NCBI RefSeq assembly: GCF_013394165.1
Contig: NZ_CP041331.1
Span: forward strand, 310,001-374,000
Length of the DNA: 64,000 bases
From: Pseudoalteromonas sp. Scap06
Lineage (GTDB): Bacteria > Pseudomonadota > Gammaproteobacteria > Enterobacterales > Alteromonadaceae
Direction: 5' to 3'
The notes beneath the pieces are model-generated. The model was given only the letters and a program-made list of their open reading frames with translations, searched no databases and was not told the DNA's origin. Positions 27,123 through 36,508 of this stretch are shown one piece after another; position 1 is the first letter of the stretch, and each line of letters opens with the position of its first letter. A program made the translations under genes and the position numbers.

Positions 27123-27989
27123 ATGATAAATCCTACATGGTTAAACACGTTTTGTACTTTAGTTGAGGTAAACCATTTTACCCAAACCGCCGAGCGCCTT
27201 TATATGACCCAGTCAGGCGTAAGCCAACATATAAAAAAGTTAGAGCAGCAAGTAGATTGCGCCTTGCTTGAGCGCCACGGTAAACAATTTACGCTTACCG
27301 TACATGGGCAAAACTTGTATCAGCAAGGCAGCTTATTATTAAAAGAATGGCAGTTTTTAGAGCAGCAATTAAAAGATGATTCACCTTACAGCGGTTTAGT
27401 AAAAATACAGTCGCCAGGCAGTTGCGGGCTAAAGTTTTACAATCAACTATTAGCACTGCAAGTAGAGCACAAGAAGCTAATTATAGATTACCGCTTTGCT
27501 CCAAATACCAATGTTGAACAAGCGGTGGCCAATCATAGTGCCGATATTGGCTTTTTAACTCAAGCGCCTACCCTTAGTGAAGTTACCAGCCACAAAATTG
27601 GTAAAGAATCCCTATTATTAGTAACGCCCGCACATATAGAAAACCCAACGTGGGAGGTTTTATGTGAGCTTGGCTTTATTGGCCACCCCGATGCAAAACA
27701 TCATGCGCAGCTTTTACTTAGCGAAAACTACAGTGAATTTGAACATGTTGATCAAATTAAGCAAACGGGGTTTTCTAACCAAATAAGTTTAATACTGGAG
27801 CCGGTAAGTTTAGGGCTGGGTTTTACGGTTTTACCCGCACACGCAGTAAGTGCTTTTAATAAACCTGCGCTTATTAAAACGCATCATTTAACCAAACCAA
27901 TTAGCGAAAATATTTATGTGTGCCATCACCGAAATAGGCCGTTAGCAAAGCGTATGCATTGCGTTATTGACGCAATAAAAGCAGGCTAG
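27123..27989 (+). CDS. LysR-family regulator of the VOC gene
   Basis: 288 residues with the N-terminal helix-turn-helix LVEVNHFTQTAERLYMTQSGVSQHIKKLEQQVDCALLERHGKQFTLT and a periplasmic-binding-like effector domain. It is divergent from the VOC-family gene, the usual arrangement for a LysR regulator and its target. The inducer is unknown. Confidence 0.9.
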   Translation: MINPTWLNTFCTLVEVNHFTQTAERLYMTQSGVSQHIKKLEQQVDCALLERHGKQFTLTVHGQNLYQQGSLLLKEWQFLEQQLKDDSPYSGLVKIQSPGSCGLKFYNQLLALQVEHKKLIIDYRFAPNTNVEQAVANHSADIGFLTQAPTLSEVTSHKIGKESLLLVTPAHIENPTWEVLCELGFIGHPDAKHHAQLLLSENYSEFEHVDQIKQTGFSNQISLILEPVSLGLGFTVLPAHAVSAFNKPALIKTHHLTKPISENIYVCHHRNRPLAKRMHCVIDAIKAG

Positions 27990-28026
27990 GGCACCTTAAT
28001 CAGCGCCCGTAAAGCCCCTTTACAGC

Positions 28027-29106
28027 TTAAGCTGTACGTTTAGCTTTTTGCGTAATGTCTGTGAGGCTTTGTTTGCTTTTTAAATAAACCTTGTGCACAG
28101 CAAAAGTCAGTAAAGTCATCAGTACCATCATACATAGTGTCGGCCAAAGGCTGAGGGTATGATAACCAAGCGCCCCCATAAACCAGCAAATAAGTACCCA
28201 TTGAATAACATAGAGCGCGGTTACATGTTTACTGGCATATAAAAGAGCACGTGTAATAGGGCCATTATATTTATCAGCAAAAATAAACTGTATAGCCGCT
28301 AGTGCACATAAATTTAAGCCAATTAAATAGCTAATACCGCCGCCATTTAAATGGAAAAAGTTGCCAAACTGTCCTTTAAAATCAATGGCTAACCATATGC
28401 CGCCAATAACCAGTAAAGCAGCACCAAGTTGTGCACATACTTTATATAAGTAATCGGCATTTTGTTGGTTACTAAGGTATAAACGACCAAGTACATATCC
28501 CGTTAATATCGCACTTATCCAAGGAAATACCGGAAAATACACCTGATAGTTATTAGCAAAAAACAAATCACTGATATAAGGTGAAAGCGTAAATTGCTGC
28601 CCCCTTACAAACTGGCTCATAACTGCAATTGCAATGGCTAAAACCGCAATCCATGTTGTTTTCCAACGGGCAATATTAAGTGCCCCAAACAGCAATAAGC
28701 TAATTCCAGCCAGTTGTAAAATATCACCTGTTAACACCATAAATTGTAACTGCCCAGCACTGAGCGGACTTTGCCAGCCATAAGCATTTATAAATGCCTC
28801 AGGCATGGTATTAAATACTTCAATAGGTAGCCAAAACTTGGCCACATTCATTAAATAGGCAAGCAGTAAAAGCTGTATGCCACGCTTAATTAATAGCAAA
28901 GGTGTTTGCCTGCGCGAAAGCGCCATAGATAGCCCCATTGCCACCAAAAACGAGGCGGTGCCTTTGCCAAGTATATGCACAACCGTACCAAATGCGCTTT
29001 CACTTTGAAGCGTCGTGGAGGCATACATCCATAAGGTATGCACAATAATCATAATAAAAACGCTCGCACCACGCGCAAGATCAATCGTTTTAAGACGTTG
29101 GTTCAT
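28027..29106 (-). CDS. DUF1624/HGSNAT-like membrane acyltransferase, last gene of siderophore operon
   Basis: 359 residues with about ten to eleven membrane helices. RLKTIDLARGASVFIMIIVHTLWM near the N terminus carries the Asp-Arg-Gly and His found in DUF1624 (heparan-alpha-glucosaminide N-acetyltransferase-like) proteins, which move acetyl groups across membranes. It overlaps the FhuF-like gene by 17 bp, so it belongs to the siderophore operon. Its role there is unknown; acylation of the siderophore or of an envelope glycan are possibilities. Confidence 0.75.
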   Translation of the reverse strand: MNQRLKTIDLARGASVFIMIIVHTLWMYASTTLQSESAFGTVVHILGKGTASFLVAMGLSMALSRRQTPLLLIKRGIQLLLLAYLMNVAKFWLPIEVFNTMPEAFINAYGWQSPLSAGQLQFMVLTGDILQLAGISLLLFGALNIARWKTTWIAVLAIAIAVMSQFVRGQQFTLSPYISDLFFANNYQVYFPVFPWISAILTGYVLGRLYLSNQQNADYLYKVCAQLGAALLVIGGIWLAIDFKGQFGNFFHLNGGGISYLIGLNLCALAAIQFIFADKYNGPITRALLYASKHVTALYVIQWVLICWFMGALGYHTLSLWPTLCMMVLMTLLTFAVHKVYLKSKQSLTDITQKAKRTA

Positions 29107-29728
29107 TGGTTTTAATATCCTTTTTAGGGCAGGTTTGGCATTTGCTATAACCGGCTAAATAATAGCGGCAACAGGTTAAACGCTGGGGTTTTTCAGTAAA
29201 TGGCGTATCAAGATTAAAGTGTTCACAAATAAGGGTGTGCAGCTGACGATGGCAATTGTTGATATGTAAAGTAGTAGCAAGGTCTAAGCTATGAGCTCGC
29301 TCAATGGCGCTACTTAATGAATCGAGTAATAACCGAGCTTGTTCTTTTTTACCAAGTGCATAGTCGGTATTTACCCATTCACCAACTTGGCTTATAAAAT
29401 GAGTAAACGCTTTGGTTTGCTCAGTTTTACTTACTAACACGCCATTATTCAGGTTAAACCCACGACAATAAGCGCCATTTACCGCTAACGGCATGTTAAT
29501 GGGATCAGCCGTACTTTGCTTGCAAGCAAACCAATAGCAATAAGCGTAAATAGCTTGCCAGCAAAGCTGTAAATACAAATGCCGACTAATAAATTGCTTA
29601 GGCGCAGTAGGGTACTGCGCCTTACAACGAACTGTTAAAGCGCGCACTAATAATAAGCTCGGTTTAAAAGTTCGTTGCACGGGTTGTTGGCAATATAAAA
29701 ACTGCGCAAGGGTAATCGGTTTAGCCAT
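29090..29728 (-). CDS. FhuF-like ferric-siderophore reductase
   Basis: 212 residues. The C-terminal CCRYYLAGYSKCQTC is the CC-x10-C-x2-C cluster motif of FhuF-type proteins, which hold an unusual 2Fe-2S centre and reduce hydroxamate-bound Fe(III) in the cytoplasm. The rest of the protein is diverged. It overlaps both neighbours (by 8 bp with the synthetase and 17 bp with the DUF1624 gene), showing tight coupling. This suggests the operon also covers iron release from the siderophore it makes. Confidence 0.85.
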   Translation of the reverse strand: MAKPITLAQFLYCQQPVQRTFKPSLLLVRALTVRCKAQYPTAPKQFISRHLYLQLCWQAIYAYCYWFACKQSTADPINMPLAVNGAYCRGFNLNNGVLVSKTEQTKAFTHFISQVGEWVNTDYALGKKEQARLLLDSLSSAIERAHSLDLATTLHINNCHRQLHTLICEHFNLDTPFTEKPQRLTCCRYYLAGYSKCQTCPKKDIKTNEPTS

Positions 29729-32069
29729 ACAGCTTTGCCGATACGGGGTTGTTTAAGTTACCAGCAAACTGCAAACTACCTGCCGGATCCGTTAAATCAA
29801 CCATTTGCTCATTATTACCTAACTGTAAGCGGTTTAAACAAGAGTGTGCAAACTCATCACTAAAAAAGTCATACTCTTTAAATCGCTCATTTAAAGCAGG
29901 GTTAGCATGTTGATACGCTTTAACACTTTGCGTAACACACTGCCAAAAGTCATGCTCTGTAATACGCTCTTCTCGCACTAAAATTGCTACTAAGTATCTA
30001 AAGAAGCAGTCAAATACATCGGTAAATATACTTAACAGCTCAAGCTCTTTAGGCATAGAAACATGAATACGTTCAACCCCTGCAGGCAATACTTCAGTGC
30101 TATTAAGTAAGGCAACCTCTTCACCGATGTCTTTCATATATGCGCCCACAGGCACCGAGTTTTTAAGCTTTAAAATGAGGTTTTCGCCGTGAGGCATAAA
30201 CACTAATTTATGCGCGTAAAAACAATGTACTAGCGGAATTAAATAAGCATTAAAGTACGCATGTAACCACTGCTGCGTGCTCAAACCACTTTGTGCTATC
30301 CATTCGCCCACTAAACTTTGGCCATTGTTATCTAAGTGTAATAATGCTGCCATAGTGGTCAGTTGTTCATCGCTATTTAAATTATGGTTTGGGTTTTCTC
30401 GCCATAAGCAGGCAAACATTTTACGATAGGGTGTATCACCTAGCGCGCTTTGCTCAAACGTATGATGGGCATAACCTAAGGTGGCGTATTCTCTAAGCGC
30501 TGTAAAATTAGCGCCTGCGAGTTGTTGATCTTGGCTAACCTTAGCAAATACCCAATCGTTAATGGCAGGAGTCACCGCCATGTAAGCACGCGATAGGCCA
30601 CGCATAAATCCCATATTTAAAATCGACAACGCCACTTTTAAATACGGCTTATGCGGGTGCGAGCAATTATATAAGGTCCGAATTGATTGTTGCGCTTGAT
30701 ATAAATCGTCACCTTCACCTAAATACACTAATCGCTGATTTGCCAACTCATTTGCAAATACCACACTCAATTTGTGTTGGTACTGCCAAGGGTGAGCAGG
30801 AATGAGTAAGTAATCATCGGGGTTTAGGTTTTGAGCTTTTAGCGCTTTGTTGAACGTATCTCGGGTGGTTAAATCTAGTTCATCACTTATATGGCTTGGG
30901 TAATCGGCAAAGTATTCACTATGGGCAAAGTCGCATACCGTTTTATGCGCTGCTAACCACAGTACTTTAAACGGTTTGCCTACTTCTGGCGCATAACGTA
31001 AAAAGTCAGCTTTACTAAAACCAATGCGGCCATTATTAGCAACAAAGGCAGGGTGACCTTCGCTCATTGCGGCTTCTATTTTTTGCAGCCCTAAATTAGC
31101 TAACTGCGCCGCTGTTAAAGTGTTATTTTCACGTTTAAAGCACGCACTGGCTAAAGTAGCATTTAGCTCTTCAAGGTAGGTGGCAAGGCGCTTACCCGTT
31201 AAACCTAGCGCAGGCCCTTGCATACTAAAAAAGTGCAACACATCTAGCGGCTGCAGCTCTTCGTTAAGGTTGTAAAAGCATAGGCTTGGCTCGTCTATAT
31301 CTATATGATTCAGTGCCATAGCACGGCCATTAAAAATAAAATAACCGCCTTCAACGTTTACTTTAAAGCCTTGCTTTGTTGTCTCTGCAGCCAATAAACG
31401 CTCGTGCACTAGCTCGGTGAGTGCTTTAGCTTGTAAATGCCGGTTTGCCCATTGCCAATGTGGCTGTATCACGTAGTCAGTTTGCAAAGGCGCTAACGAA
31501 TCAGTAAATAACTGGCTGTGCCTATCAAAGGCTGCTTTGTCACAAAAGCCTAAATAAGCGGCTTTTTCGCCTAGTTGAATTTGCTGGGTGTGCACAAATC
31601 CCAAACGCTTATTTAACGTATGAATTTTACTATTAGCAATGTCGGGCTCAACCACAACACGGGCGGCACTGTTTTGAGCAAAAATACTTTGCAGCACGCA
31701 CTGCATCATTTCAAAACTAAAATGGCGCTTAGGTGCCGTGTTAGGCGCTAATAAAATATGCATACCCACATCATTAGGTTCAACCTCGTACGCCGCTTTC
31801 ATTAAGCTTTCGTGCTCAGGGCTATAAAGCTCAACTAAAGCCAATAGGTTATTATTTTGCTCGATCACGTATGCCTGATGATGAGGCGTAACAAAAATAT
31901 CTTGATACGCTTTAGTTATTTGTTGCTCGGTTTGCTGCTGCATCCCCCAAAAGTGCGCATACGGTTGCTTAAGCCAATCGCAAACAGTTGGCATATCTGT
32001 TTGTTGTAATAACCGCATCGTCACTTTACCGGTATGCTGTAGGGTGGTTACAAAAGATGAAAAATACAT
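29721..32069 (-). CDS. bibC: Bifunctional acyltransferase-NIS siderophore synthetase (BibC-like)
   Basis: 782 residues. Residues about 15-180 are an IucB/AlcB-like acyl-CoA acyltransferase domain (MRLLQQTDMPTVCDWLKQPY, DVGMHILLAP, NKRLGFVHT). Residues about 200-770 are an IucA/IucC synthetase with GHPAFVANNGRIGFSKADF (about 336), PAHPWQYQHKL (about 426) and MPHGENLILKL (about 625), all conserved ATP and substrate motifs. The fusion matches BibC of Aliivibrio salmonicida, which acylates N-hydroxycadaverine and cyclodimerises it into bisucaberin. A desferrioxamine-like or putrebactin-like product is possible. GGAG precedes the ATG. Confidence 0.88.
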   Translation of the reverse strand: MYFSSFVTTLQHTGKVTMRLLQQTDMPTVCDWLKQPYAHFWGMQQQTEQQITKAYQDIFVTPHHQAYVIEQNNNLLALVELYSPEHESLMKAAYEVEPNDVGMHILLAPNTAPKRHFSFEMMQCVLQSIFAQNSAARVVVEPDIANSKIHTLNKRLGFVHTQQIQLGEKAAYLGFCDKAAFDRHSQLFTDSLAPLQTDYVIQPHWQWANRHLQAKALTELVHERLLAAETTKQGFKVNVEGGYFIFNGRAMALNHIDIDEPSLCFYNLNEELQPLDVLHFFSMQGPALGLTGKRLATYLEELNATLASACFKRENNTLTAAQLANLGLQKIEAAMSEGHPAFVANNGRIGFSKADFLRYAPEVGKPFKVLWLAAHKTVCDFAHSEYFADYPSHISDELDLTTRDTFNKALKAQNLNPDDYLLIPAHPWQYQHKLSVVFANELANQRLVYLGEGDDLYQAQQSIRTLYNCSHPHKPYLKVALSILNMGFMRGLSRAYMAVTPAINDWVFAKVSQDQQLAGANFTALREYATLGYAHHTFEQSALGDTPYRKMFACLWRENPNHNLNSDEQLTTMAALLHLDNNGQSLVGEWIAQSGLSTQQWLHAYFNAYLIPLVHCFYAHKLVFMPHGENLILKLKNSVPVGAYMKDIGEEVALLNSTEVLPAGVERIHVSMPKELELLSIFTDVFDCFFRYLVAILVREERITEHDFWQCVTQSVKAYQHANPALNERFKEYDFFSDEFAHSCLNRLQLGNNEQMVDLTDPAGSLQFAGNLNNPVSAKLYG

Positions 32070-32093
32070 AAAAACTCCAATAAATCTTAAAAA

Positions 32094-33272
32094 CTAAGAC
32101 GCTGAACGCGCAGTTCGAGCAACAGCCTTAACCCGCCAAAGCAAAATAAAGGCAAGGCTTGCAAAGCCAATAGCAGCAAAGTAAAACACAACCGTTGTTG
32201 AAAGATGCTCTACGCTCATACCCACTAGTAACGACGCTAAAATAACCCCGATGTTTTGAGCAATGTGCACTTTGGCAAAGTCGCTGCCGTAATGTGCAGG
32301 CTCACTTTTGGCAAATAGCATTACTTCTAGCAGTACCATCACTTGAAATAGCGCAAAACCATATAAAACACGTGATAAAATCACTAACCCAACCGACTCC
32401 TGCGCTTGTAAATAAAGCCCAAGCGCCCCTAAAATAAGTGCACATAACAAAGTGCTAGTGCGGCTTAATGTTGGCAGTGGTAAATGCTGCCTGAAATGGT
32501 TAAAAACCAGCATAACAAGCGCGGCAAAGGCAGGAATGGCGTATACAACAGCGCTTTGCAAGGTGCTGCTTTGTGCGTTTAATGCTTGCCAATGAGTAGT
32601 AAAGAAGGGGCGAATTAAAAACGCGCTAAAATAAACCACCACACTTAAAAAGCAAAATTGCCAAATAAAATAGGGAATACGTTCTCGCGGTTTTTCAGTC
32701 GCTATTGCTTGCTGATAAATACCTGTTTTTAATGAATACATTAAGTAGGCGCATAATAAAACCTGAACTAGGTCACCGGCACTACTGAGTAATAACGCAT
32801 AGCGTGGCTCTGCTAAACTAAAGAAGTAACCACCAATTAAAGCACCACCAATCGCACCAAAATGCATCAATACAGAAAACAAACCAATAATAGATAAATG
32901 CTTAGTTTGTTGCTCTAATCGCAGTGCAAATGGGTATATAAGTAGGTAGCTTGCCTTTAGCACCAACATAAGTTGGTAGTAAATCCAAAACTCCCACACA
33001 TTGGTCGCAAAGTAGCAAAGCAGACCAAAACCAGCGGCTACTACTTGGGTTACTAACCACAAAGCCAACTCATTGTATTTTTTAGCGACCTTAGCCCATA
33101 GTGGTAAAGCCAGCATTACAGTAATACAACAGTTAGCCACAAAGAGGCCGATTAACGTGGCGTTACTAATAGCAAATTCACTAGCAAAAAATTGCGGATA
33201 AAACGGTAGCAACAAGGTATCGCATACCACCGAAATAACCGTCAGCAAAATTAGCGCTAAACGAAGACTCAT
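32094..33272 (-). CDS. MFS transporter, probable siderophore exporter
   Basis: 392 residues with about twelve membrane helices of the major facilitator superfamily. It lies between the hydroxylase and the synthetase genes and overlaps the hydroxylase stop as ATGA. Export of the finished siderophore is the expected job in NIS operons; substrate specificity is inferred from position only. Confidence 0.85.
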   Translation of the reverse strand: MSLRLALILLTVISVVCDTLLLPFYPQFFASEFAISNATLIGLFVANCCITVMLALPLWAKVAKKYNELALWLVTQVVAAGFGLLCYFATNVWEFWIYYQLMLVLKASYLLIYPFALRLEQQTKHLSIIGLFSVLMHFGAIGGALIGGYFFSLAEPRYALLLSSAGDLVQVLLCAYLMYSLKTGIYQQAIATEKPRERIPYFIWQFCFLSVVVYFSAFLIRPFFTTHWQALNAQSSTLQSAVVYAIPAFAALVMLVFNHFRQHLPLPTLSRTSTLLCALILGALGLYLQAQESVGLVILSRVLYGFALFQVMVLLEVMLFAKSEPAHYGSDFAKVHIAQNIGVILASLLVGMSVEHLSTTVVFYFAAIGFASLAFILLWRVKAVARTARSAS

Positions 33273-34588
33273 GCGGCGCTACTCTGCTGTTGTGCTGATA
33301 GGGTTACATCACTTAAATCAAAGTTTTGAAAAGCAATTTTTTGCTCAACCTGATAAGGCGAATAACCTAAAATTTCACGTAAAATAATACTATTACGGTA
33401 GCAAGCCATACCTAAATCTGGAGTTACAAAACCATGAGTATGCTGCTCGGCATTTTGTACAAAAATACGTTTTTGTTCGCTATCTACCGCATATTCACGA
33501 CTCACTAAATAACGACCTTGCTCATCTTGGGGTAATTGGTGGGCAATATTATTTAAAAAAGCAGGGCGCTGATATTTAAAGCCCGTGGCACAAATTAAAA
33601 AGTCGGTTTCTATTGAAAAGGGCTGCTCAAGCTCCTGATGATAAAACTCAGTCAGTAAACGCTTACCTACTTTTTGAGTGCCTGTTAGCCTGCTGTTAGT
33701 TTTAAATGTAGTAGAAATTGGCCCATCAAGGCTTTGCGCGTAGAGGGTGTCGAAAATGTCGTTAATTAAATCGCCGTTAATGCCCTTAAATAGATTTTTT
33801 TGGTTTTGATTGAGCCAATCTCGCTGCTCAGTTTTTAAATTATAAAAGTAATCAACATACTCAGGAGAGGTCATTTCAAGGGTGAGCTTAGTATACTCAA
33901 GCGGGAAATAGCGCGGTGAGCGTGCTATCCAATCTAACTGCAAACCTTGCGGTACTGCTTGCTGCAATAAGGTGTGGTAAATTTCTGCTGCACTTTGCCC
34001 AGCCCCTACCACGGTAACTCGTTTAGCCGCTTTTAATTCATCAAGCCGATGACAAAAATCGCTACTGTGCATTACGTTATTTGAGTTACTTTGCACAGCG
34101 CAATCAGGAATATACGGTGCAGGCCCTGTGCCCAAAACAATATGGCGAGTCACATAATGTTGCATGCCATTAGGGGTGTTACAGCTAACGGTATAACACT
34201 CACTTTGCGGGCAAAATTCAACTTGAGTGACTGTTTGTTCAAAGTTAACATTTGAAAGCTGCGAGCAAACCCATTGGCAATATAAGTTGTATTCACGGCG
34301 CAATAAAAAAAAGCTTTCGCGAATATAAAACGGGTATAACCGATTATTCAATTTGGCATAATTTAAAAAGCTATATTGGCTGGTTGGATCTGCCATGGTT
34401 ACTAAATCCGACATAAACGGAGTTTGTAATGTAACGCCCTCAAGCATCATTCCAGGGTGCCAATCAAACTCACTGCGCTGTTCCAAAAACAGGCTTTTTA
34501 CATCTTCGAGCGGTTCACTTAAACACGCTAAAGATAAGTTAAATGGGCCAAGGCCAATAGCTATAAAATCGTAAGGTTGATTATCCAT
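33269..34588 (-). CDS. Lysine/cadaverine N-hydroxylase-type FAD monooxygenase
   Basis: 439 residues. The FAD-binding GLGPFNLSLACLSEP is at about 12-26, the NADPH-binding VVGAGQSAAEIYHTLL at about 195-210, and the ATGF motif in FLICATGFKYQRP near 330. This is the IucD/PvdA/DesB family that N-hydroxylates diamines or amino acids. With the upstream decarboxylase, cadaverine is the likely substrate (putrescine is possible). Its ATG shares a base with the decarboxylase stop (TAATG). Confidence 0.93.
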   Translation of the reverse strand: MDNQPYDFIAIGLGPFNLSLACLSEPLEDVKSLFLEQRSEFDWHPGMMLEGVTLQTPFMSDLVTMADPTSQYSFLNYAKLNNRLYPFYIRESFFLLRREYNLYCQWVCSQLSNVNFEQTVTQVEFCPQSECYTVSCNTPNGMQHYVTRHIVLGTGPAPYIPDCAVQSNSNNVMHSSDFCHRLDELKAAKRVTVVGAGQSAAEIYHTLLQQAVPQGLQLDWIARSPRYFPLEYTKLTLEMTSPEYVDYFYNLKTEQRDWLNQNQKNLFKGINGDLINDIFDTLYAQSLDGPISTTFKTNSRLTGTQKVGKRLLTEFYHQELEQPFSIETDFLICATGFKYQRPAFLNNIAHQLPQDEQGRYLVSREYAVDSEQKRIFVQNAEQHTHGFVTPDLGMACYRNSIILREILGYSPYQVEQKIAFQNFDLSDVTLSAQQQSSAA

Positions 34589-36126
34589 TATGCAATTTCC
34601 CTATAAGTTTGCCATGCAATGTGGCTAATTTGCTCAATAACAGCGCGTACATCAGATAATTGGCACTGCGCATTAAGCAATGTAAATTTAAGATAATGAC
34701 GACCATTTATTTTTGTACGGGCAATCATGGCTTCACCAGTTTTTAAAAACGTTTGTCGTACATGCAGGTTTAAAGAGTCGAGTAAATCAAGGTCATGTTT
34801 TAAATCATCAGGGGCAAATCTAAATACTAAGGCACTAAGCTCGGGGTAGTTAACTACTTCAAAGTCGGGGTGATCGTTAAGTACAATATGAGTTTGGCGC
34901 GCAAGACCAATAACTTTATCGAACGCGCGGCCAAGTGGTGCTTCTCCAGTGGTGCGCAGTGTTAGCCATAATTTTAAGGCATCAAAACGGCGAGTGGTTT
35001 GCAGACTTTTATCTACCAAATTAGGCGTGCCATTACCGGCCTCTGCTAATGGGTTTAAATAATCGGCATATAAAGTAATGTGGCTAAAATGGCGTTTGTC
35101 GCTTAATAAAAAGGCACTACAACTAACCGGTTGCATAAATGATTTGTGATAATCAATCGTTATTGAATCAACCAACTCAATGCCATTAAGCGCATTGCGA
35201 TGGTGCTCACTCACCAACAAACCGCCACCATAAGCGCCATCTACGTGGCACCATAGCTGCTCTTCTTTAGCCAGCATGGCAATATTATGGATTGGATCGA
35301 TTGAGCCAAAATCGGTTGTGCCTGCGGTAATAACCACTGCAATGGGTAAATCACCTTGCGCTTTGCTTGTTGCTATGGCGGTTTTAAGTGCCTGCATATC
35401 CATTTGCATTTTGCTGTTTATAGCCACCGGCACCACGGCGTTGTAACCTAAGCCCAGTAACGCTGCTGCTTTTTGAATACTAAAGTGCGCCACCTCAGAG
35501 CAGTAAATTTTAAAGCGCGAGGCAACAGCTGGTAAGCCCTGAAGTTTTACCTGATGTTCTGGCGCATAGCGGCTAACAGCCACTTCACGAGCAACTAACA
35601 TTGCCATTAAGTTTGATTGTGTGCCGCCACTAGTAAATACTCCATCGGCAGTGCTTGGCAATGCTGCTTTTTGACATGTCCAATCAATCAGCTTTTGCTC
35701 AATTAACGTCGCACCTGCGCTTTGATCCCACGTATCTACCGAGGTATTAATAGCAGCAATAATATGTTCGGCCACAACAGCAGGGTAGGTTACAGGACAG
35801 TTTAAATGGGCCATATAACGCGGATGATGAAAATACACAGCATGATCTAAATACACGCCTTTTAGCTCTTCAAGCACCGCTGGAAAGTCAGCCAAAGGCT
35901 TTGATAAATCAACATCGTTTACTACTTTTGCTAACGCATTTACCGACACACCTGAAAATGGTTTTTGGGCTTTAGCCATCGCTTGCTGAACTGCCGACAA
36001 CCCTTGCAATGACGCTATCTGATAATTAATGAACTGCTCTAAATTGAATTGTGGGGGCAGGCCGCTTTGTTCAAATACAGCCTGTTTTTCAATGGTATTA
36101 ATATTTAACACTTGAGATTGAGACAC
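34588..36126 (-). CDS. PLP-dependent lysine/diamino-acid decarboxylase (DesA-like)
   Basis: About 512 residues of the group II PLP decarboxylase family. HVDGAYGGG binds the pyridine nitrogen, and DYHKSFMQP near residue 325 supplies the Schiff-base Lys. SGGTQSNLMAMLVAREVA binds the phosphate. It makes cadaverine (or putrescine) for the hydroxamate siderophore. The frame runs to a GTG at 36147, but I prefer the GTG at 36126, which has AAGGA six bases upstream. It is the first gene of a six-gene coupled operon with a Fur-like box upstream. Confidence 0.9.
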   Translation of the reverse strand: MSQSQVLNINTIEKQAVFEQSGLPPQFNLEQFINYQIASLQGLSAVQQAMAKAQKPFSGVSVNALAKVVNDVDLSKPLADFPAVLEELKGVYLDHAVYFHHPRYMAHLNCPVTYPAVVAEHIIAAINTSVDTWDQSAGATLIEQKLIDWTCQKAALPSTADGVFTSGGTQSNLMAMLVAREVAVSRYAPEHQVKLQGLPAVASRFKIYCSEVAHFSIQKAAALLGLGYNAVVPVAINSKMQMDMQALKTAIATSKAQGDLPIAVVITAGTTDFGSIDPIHNIAMLAKEEQLWCHVDGAYGGGLLVSEHHRNALNGIELVDSITIDYHKSFMQPVSCSAFLLSDKRHFSHITLYADYLNPLAEAGNGTPNLVDKSLQTTRRFDALKLWLTLRTTGEAPLGRAFDKVIGLARQTHIVLNDHPDFEVVNYPELSALVFRFAPDDLKHDLDLLDSLNLHVRQTFLKTGEAMIARTKINGRHYLKFTLLNAQCQLSDVRAVIEQISHIAWQTYREIA

Positions 36127-36164
36127 ACCAACGTTCCTTGAGTACACTTTTTAGGTGCAAGGAT

Positions 36165-36183
36165 CTTAATGATAATGATTTAG
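36165..36183 (-). promoter_or_regulatory. Fur-like box of the siderophore operon
   Basis: CTTAATGATAATGATTTAG matches 13 of 19 Fur-box bases, with the central AATGATAAT-ATT intact. It lies about 40-57 bp upstream of the GTG start. Confidence 0.65.
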
Positions 36184-36409
36184 ATTTACAATAATGAAAA
36201 AAGATTAGATAACAACTTTTTTTAAATTAGAGCTAATAAGCTTGTCGTATATTTTTAACAAAAATCGATAAGCCACATTATTAAACGACAAGCATTACAT
36301 GCAAAAAAACAAACTTAAAAAACAGAAAGTTAAGTAAATTATTTTAGCGGTAGCAAAGCTATGTTTAGCCATTACCACCTATTTAAATATGAGCAATAAA
36401 TACGCAATT

Positions 36410-36428
36410 GAGGTTAATAATCATTATT
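36410..36428 (+). promoter_or_regulatory. Second Fur-like box, near the GyrI-like gene
   Basis: GAGGTTAATAATCATTATT matches 14 of 19 Fur-box bases with the block AATAATCATTAT intact. It lies about 80-100 bp before the GyrI-like gene. Confidence 0.5.
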
Positions 36429-36508
36429 TATGAAATATTTAATACAATATTTAAAGTATTGGCGGTTTTTCTGTTACGTTGGTGTTTGTATTAACGCTAA
36501 AGGACGTC

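Larger units (their letters stand above)
36127..36508. other. Divergent regulatory region, siderophore operon to GyrI-like gene
   Basis: About 380 bp, strongly AT-rich, with no gene. It holds two Fur-like boxes, one near each flanking gene (36165 and 36410), and a purine-rich AAAGGAC ribosome site for the plus-strand gene. Confidence 0.6.

Noticed and set aside
28001-28022. GTAAAGCCCCTTTACAG as another family A copy
   Set aside because: It is a short palindrome missing the five-C core and the downstream TTTTGATTAAAAA part.
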